Below are positions 31,905-34,941 of a stretch of DNA of 34,941 nt, piece by piece. Source of the stretch: CAWVWF01 sp963933885 (GTDB lineage: Bacteria > Bacteroidota > Bacteroidia > Flavobacteriales_C > GCA-002722245); NCBI GenBank assembly GCA_963933885.1, contig CAWVWF010000012.1, positions 1 to 34,941 on the forward strand, in the 5' to 3' direction. The position numbers and the translations under genes are program-made. Each line of letters opens with the position of its first letter. Positions within the stretch are counted from its first letter, which is position 1. The notes below the pieces were generated by a model. The model ran no database searches. It saw nothing but the letters and a program-made list of their open reading frames with translations, and had not been told where the DNA came from.

Positions 31905-34238
31905 TTATTTTTTTACTATTTTTCTAGTTGTATTATCTCCGTTAGAAATAATCTGTACAAAGTAAACACCTTTATCTAACGCGTTACCAAACATTGATTG
32001 ATTTCCATCCAATTCTAATTTCTCACAAAGTTTTCCTTTAATATCATATACGCTCAATAATCCAGAGGTATTTGTGATCGTAAAGTTTGTACTTGATGGA
32101 TTAGGGTAAATTGTTGTTCTTTTAAAGGCTACATCAGAATTTGAAACACTCAAACATTTAATATTACCTGCATCAATAATAACGTTAACAGGAACCCTAG
32201 CACATTCCTTTCCAGCAGAAACTTTTAAGTTGAGGAAGAAACCGTAGTTTCCACTTGCTGCATAACCAGATTCCCAGTTTTCATACCCATGTTTCTCTGA
32301 AGAAAGTATCCCAGCAATTAAAAATTCTGAAGGCGCTAATGTTCCATCAATCTTCAAATTCATTGTAGAGCCCTTAGCGTCGATATAATAAACTCCCGGA
32401 GCAATGTTTGTCCAATTCAACTGAACCTCCTGCTCGCCCGCGCTAATGCCAAAAGAACTTGTTTGTGAGATCGTACTACCATCACTATTCTTTAAATTCA
32501 TTTTCAATGTCCCTTCTGTTATAGGACTAACTGTAATAGCATTGATAGTTAACTCTGACAACACTTCGATCCTTGTACCATAATTTCCTGTTCCTGCTCC
32601 CCAACCTCCATCAAAGGAAGATTTTAAAGTTGTGTATGTTTGCTGAGCAGAACCTGCACCTCCCATCCAAAACGTACTATTTGAATTTACTGTTGGTGTA
32701 TAAGTTTGAGAAGTAGATAAGATTGTTGGAGAAGATTCCGAACTATACCAAGCAACAATTTCAGAAGCTACCAAATTCGCATCTGAACCTGAAGAACAGA
32801 TTGTGTCGGCTTTTGCATATGGTACTTCTGAAGTAACACTAGTGGTTGCATTAACTGAAGAACATCCAGAAGCAGATACAATTATCTTATAGGTACCTCC
32901 TTTTCGAGCAACAATTGTTGAACTTGTATCTCCTGTAATTGTTTGATTATCTAATTGCCATTCAATCGTTCTCCCATTTCCTAAATTCCCTGCATCAAGT
33001 GTTACGGAAGATGGATCACATAATTCAAATGGACCTCCTAAGCTAGGCGCTGATAAAACTCCTGTAATTTCAATTTCATCGGATCTATTACATCCGTTTT
33101 GCCAAACCTCTATAGTATAAGTTCCGGCAGACGATATATCATAAGTATTAGCTGATAAAGAATTGCTAACTAACGTTGTAGTACCTTTTTTCCATGTAAA
33201 AGTAACACCTGATTGTTGTGCTACATTTCCGTTTAAAGTAAGACTTCCTAATCCACAAATACTTTGATTATTTCCTAAATCCGGCGTTGGAGCAGAACAT
33301 CTATATGGGTCCATTGCCTGATCACAAGCTGTAAGTAAAGAATATTGTCCAAGGACATCTTGTGAAACTTCCCAAATCAAGACTCCTACTCCACCTTTTC
33401 CCATTACATAATCAATCTTATCCGTAATTGTATTTTTACCATTGTAACAATATCCATCTGTAAGGTCATTTTCATAAGCTGCTTGTTTGTTGGTTGCTCC
33501 TACTTCTGCATTTAAAACAGTGCTGTACATTATCTCTGCTTTACATCTACCATAAAAAGCAACTCCTCCTAGCATCTTTTCATAAGGACATCCTTGAGCA
33601 TAATATAAATCCATTGCATCAGTCATAAATTGAAGAGAAGCGTGATTGCTATAAGCAACTCCCGCATCATAGGACATAATATTTAGATCATCGATATAAT
33701 TAAACAAATCAGCTTGCCATTTATCCGCATGAGCTGCTTCGCCTCCTGCGGCTGCAGAAACTTTAAAACCAGCTGGGTTTAATGTTTGATATAATATTTT
33801 GAAGAAATTCTTGAAGGCTGTTTCTTGACTATATGCAGGGAATTCCCAATCTATGTCAATTCCAGTTAAACCATGAGTTTGACATAATGACAAAGCTTCA
33901 TCTGCAAAGTCTTGACTTAACGAAGAGCTATTAGCAACTGTAATAAAAGCTGAGGACTTACCCCATCCCCCAACAGAAAGCCAAATATTTTTCTGGAATG
34001 TAACTGCTTGCGCTTTCACATGATCGAACCGAGTGGGCTGTTGTATTGTAATCCCACCGGTTGTAGTAGGTAATGAACCAAAATAATAGTAATCAGTCAT
34101 TTTATCCCATTCTATCGCAGCATCCATTTGAGCGATTGTACGATATTGAGGAATATATCCAATTATTTTTTGGGCATTTAAGGATGTGAACATACACATT
34201 AAGATCCCAAGGGCAAGGGGTGAAAATAGGCTTCTCAT
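31905..34238 (-). CDS. Secreted GH18 chitinase with type IX sorting domain
   Basis: The 777-residue extracellular enzyme hydrolyses chitin. A signal peptide (residues 1-22, ending LNAQ) is followed by a GH18 barrel up to about residue 315: LSVGGWG (88-93), catalytic GIDIDWEFP with Glu132, and LNIMSYDAG. The first Asp of the DxxDxDxE motif is Thr125. Two or three Ig/PKD-like domains (about 325-475) and a beta-rich region of about 200 residues follow. The C-terminal 75 residues are a type A sorting domain (TIYPNPSSTNFTI, then LDKGVYFVQI, then RKIVKK) for export by the type IX system. A terminator follows. Confidence 0.93.
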   Translation of the reverse strand: MRSLFSPLALGILMCMFTSLNAQKIIGYIPQYRTIAQMDAAIEWDKMTDYYYFGSLPTTTGGITIQQPTRFDHVKAQAVTFQKNIWLSVGGWGKSSAFITVANSSSLSQDFADEALSLCQTHGLTGIDIDWEFPAYSQETAFKNFFKILYQTLNPAGFKVSAAAGGEAAHADKWQADLFNYIDDLNIMSYDAGVAYSNHASLQFMTDAMDLYYAQGCPYEKMLGGVAFYGRCKAEIMYSTVLNAEVGATNKQAAYENDLTDGYCYNGKNTITDKIDYVMGKGGVGVLIWEVSQDVLGQYSLLTACDQAMDPYRCSAPTPDLGNNQSICGLGSLTLNGNVAQQSGVTFTWKKGTTTLVSNSLSANTYDISSAGTYTIEVWQNGCNRSDEIEITGVLSAPSLGGPFELCDPSSVTLDAGNLGNGRTIEWQLDNQTITGDTSSTIVARKGGTYKIIVSASGCSSVNATTSVTSEVPYAKADTICSSGSDANLVASEIVAWYSSESSPTILSTSQTYTPTVNSNSTFWMGGAGSAQQTYTTLKSSFDGGWGAGTGNYGTRIEVLSELTINAITVSPITEGTLKMNLKNSDGSTISQTSSFGISAGEQEVQLNWTNIAPGVYYIDAKGSTMNLKIDGTLAPSEFLIAGILSSEKHGYENWESGYAASGNYGFFLNLKVSAGKECARVPVNVIIDAGNIKCLSVSNSDVAFKRTTIYPNPSSTNFTITNTSGLLSVYDIKGKLCEKLELDGNQSMFGNALDKGVYFVQIISNGDNTTRKIVKK

Positions 34239-34490
34239 TTGTTAGGTTTTACGCTAATTAGTTTCCTAATTAACTGGCGGGCAATTTAATTTAAAAACAA
34301 GTTATGAGGTAGTTAAGACCAACTTGCTCTCTCTTAAATTTACAAGATTTCTAATTAAGATAAAAGTCTAAACCGATTTTTATAGTCATGTTTTAGACTT
34401 ACAATGCTGAACTCAGGACTAATTATAATATTTTTTCGATGAATCCGTCAACAAGCAGTCTCTGAACAAAATAACAAACCTTATAACACA
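34239..34490. other. Intergenic region upstream of the chitinase gene
   Basis: No gene is seen in the 306 bp between chitinase and clpX apart from the clpX terminator at its right end. A weak imperfect hairpin (AAGTCTAAAC near 34364 and its partner near 34392) and the repeated CTAATTA near the chitinase start are the only visible structures. No exact TAnnTTTG box for the chitinase gene was found. Confidence 0.4.
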
Positions 34491-34523
34491 AAAAAAGGCG
34501 CTGTAAAATTAATTACAGCGCCT
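34491..34523 (-). terminator. Terminator after clpX
   Basis: An 11-bp perfect stem (AGGCGCTGTAA with its complement) has a 6-nt loop and a U-tract on the minus strand. It lies 22 bp past the clpX stop. Confidence 0.9.
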
Positions 34524-34544
34524 TCAAACAAATATTATAATACT

Positions 34545-34941
34545 TTAAGCTACTTTCAACTTATCCATAACCTCACCTGATAATTTAGATTTAGCATATT
34601 TAACAGTAACAACAAAGTCTTGTTCTTTTTTACCATTTGAAGGTAATTCGAACATTGCATCAATCATTATTGTTTCACAAATAGATCTTAATCCACGCGC
34701 ACCTAATTTAAACTCTAAAGCCTTTTCAACAATAAAATCTAAAGCATCTTTATCGAAAGTTATATTAATACCATCAATATCAAACAACTTAACATATTGC
34801 TTAACTAAAGCGTTTTTAGGTTCAGTTAAAATTCTTCTCAAAGCAGTTCCATCTAATGGTTCTAAATGAGATAAAACAGGTAACCTACCAATTAATTCAG
34901 GAATTAAACCAACGATTTGATATCCTCTGGAGAAATATATT
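34545..34941 (-). CDS. clpX: ATP-dependent Clp protease ATP-binding subunit ClpX (C-terminal part)
   Basis: The unfoldase delivers substrates to ClpP. The frame stays open to the right window edge, so only about the last 131 residues are present. SPEDIKSFGLIPELIGRLPV precedes the LRRILTEPKNALVKQY segment, and the sensor-2 motif KLGARGLRSICE with its arginine is present, as in ClpX. The C-terminal GxVMDKLKVA-type end is normal. A TTG at 34841 is an internal leucine codon, not a start. Confidence 0.95.
   Translation of the reverse strand, partial: IYFSRGYQIVGLIPELIGRLPVLSHLEPLDGTALRRILTEPKNALVKQYVKLFDIDGINITFDKDALDFIVEKALEFKLGARGLRSICETIMIDAMFELPSNGKKEQDFVVTVKYAKSKLSGEVMDKLKVA

Overview
The window looks like chromosomal DNA of a low-GC member of the Bacteroidota, most likely Flavobacteriales. 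Evidence: a GldA-type gliding-motility ABC ATPase, a secreted chitinase with a C-terminal type IX secretion sorting domain, many small SPII lipoproteins with a C-K-D-D or C-T-K-D-D start, TAnnTTTG-like promoter elements and no Shine-Dalgarno pattern. This is inferred from sequence features only. No rRNA, tRNA, CRISPR array, prophage or complete insertion sequence was seen.

Layout. 1-7.5 kb is housekeeping: dtd and rsgA (minus), then gldA and metK (plus), pdhB (minus), etfB-etfA and a bifunctional nuclease (plus), with clear terminators between blocks. 7.6-11 kb (minus) holds a TlpA-like protein without its CXXC, coaD, and a compact arsenic operon arsR-arsI-arsC with an operator overlapping the arsR promoter. 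At 11-12.4 kb a six-helix membrane protein overlaps a LytTR response regulator. At 12.4-16.7 kb are kdsB, a methionine/glutamine aminotransferase, an aldo/keto reductase, an omega-amidase-like nitrilase and dgkA. The aminotransferase and omega-amidase fit a methionine-salvage pair.

16.7-21.2 kb is the most disturbed part. A monooxygenase-like (ABM) gene is split by about 326 bp of non-coding DNA carrying a perfect 31-bp inverted repeat. A related 33-bp inverted pair lies at 21.0-21.2 kb. Between them are two secreted proteins of unknown function, an isoprenylcysteine-methyltransferase-like membrane protein, and a divergent B12-type radical SAM protein with a non-canonical CX4CX2C cluster motif. 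21.2-24.2 kb carries pyrE and an SRPBCC protein against a Nudix gene only 7 bp away, then thyA-folA.

24.3-29.2 kb is a tightly packed run of envelope genes: four lipoproteins in addition to a Tat-like alkaline-phosphatase-superfamily/DUF1501-like protein, one lipoprotein carrying a single CX4CH haem site, and two carrying repeats of an R-PT-E-SDEY-type module. It is the best candidate for an undescribed system. 29.2-31.4 kb has a REC-HisKA-REC protein with no kinase ATPase domain, a MazG-like pyrophosphohydrolase and a lipoprotein with a membrane tail. The 31.4-31.9 kb gap holds a possible small RNA and a 263-bp MITE-like element with terminal inverted repeats. The window ends with the chitinase and the C-terminal part of clpX.
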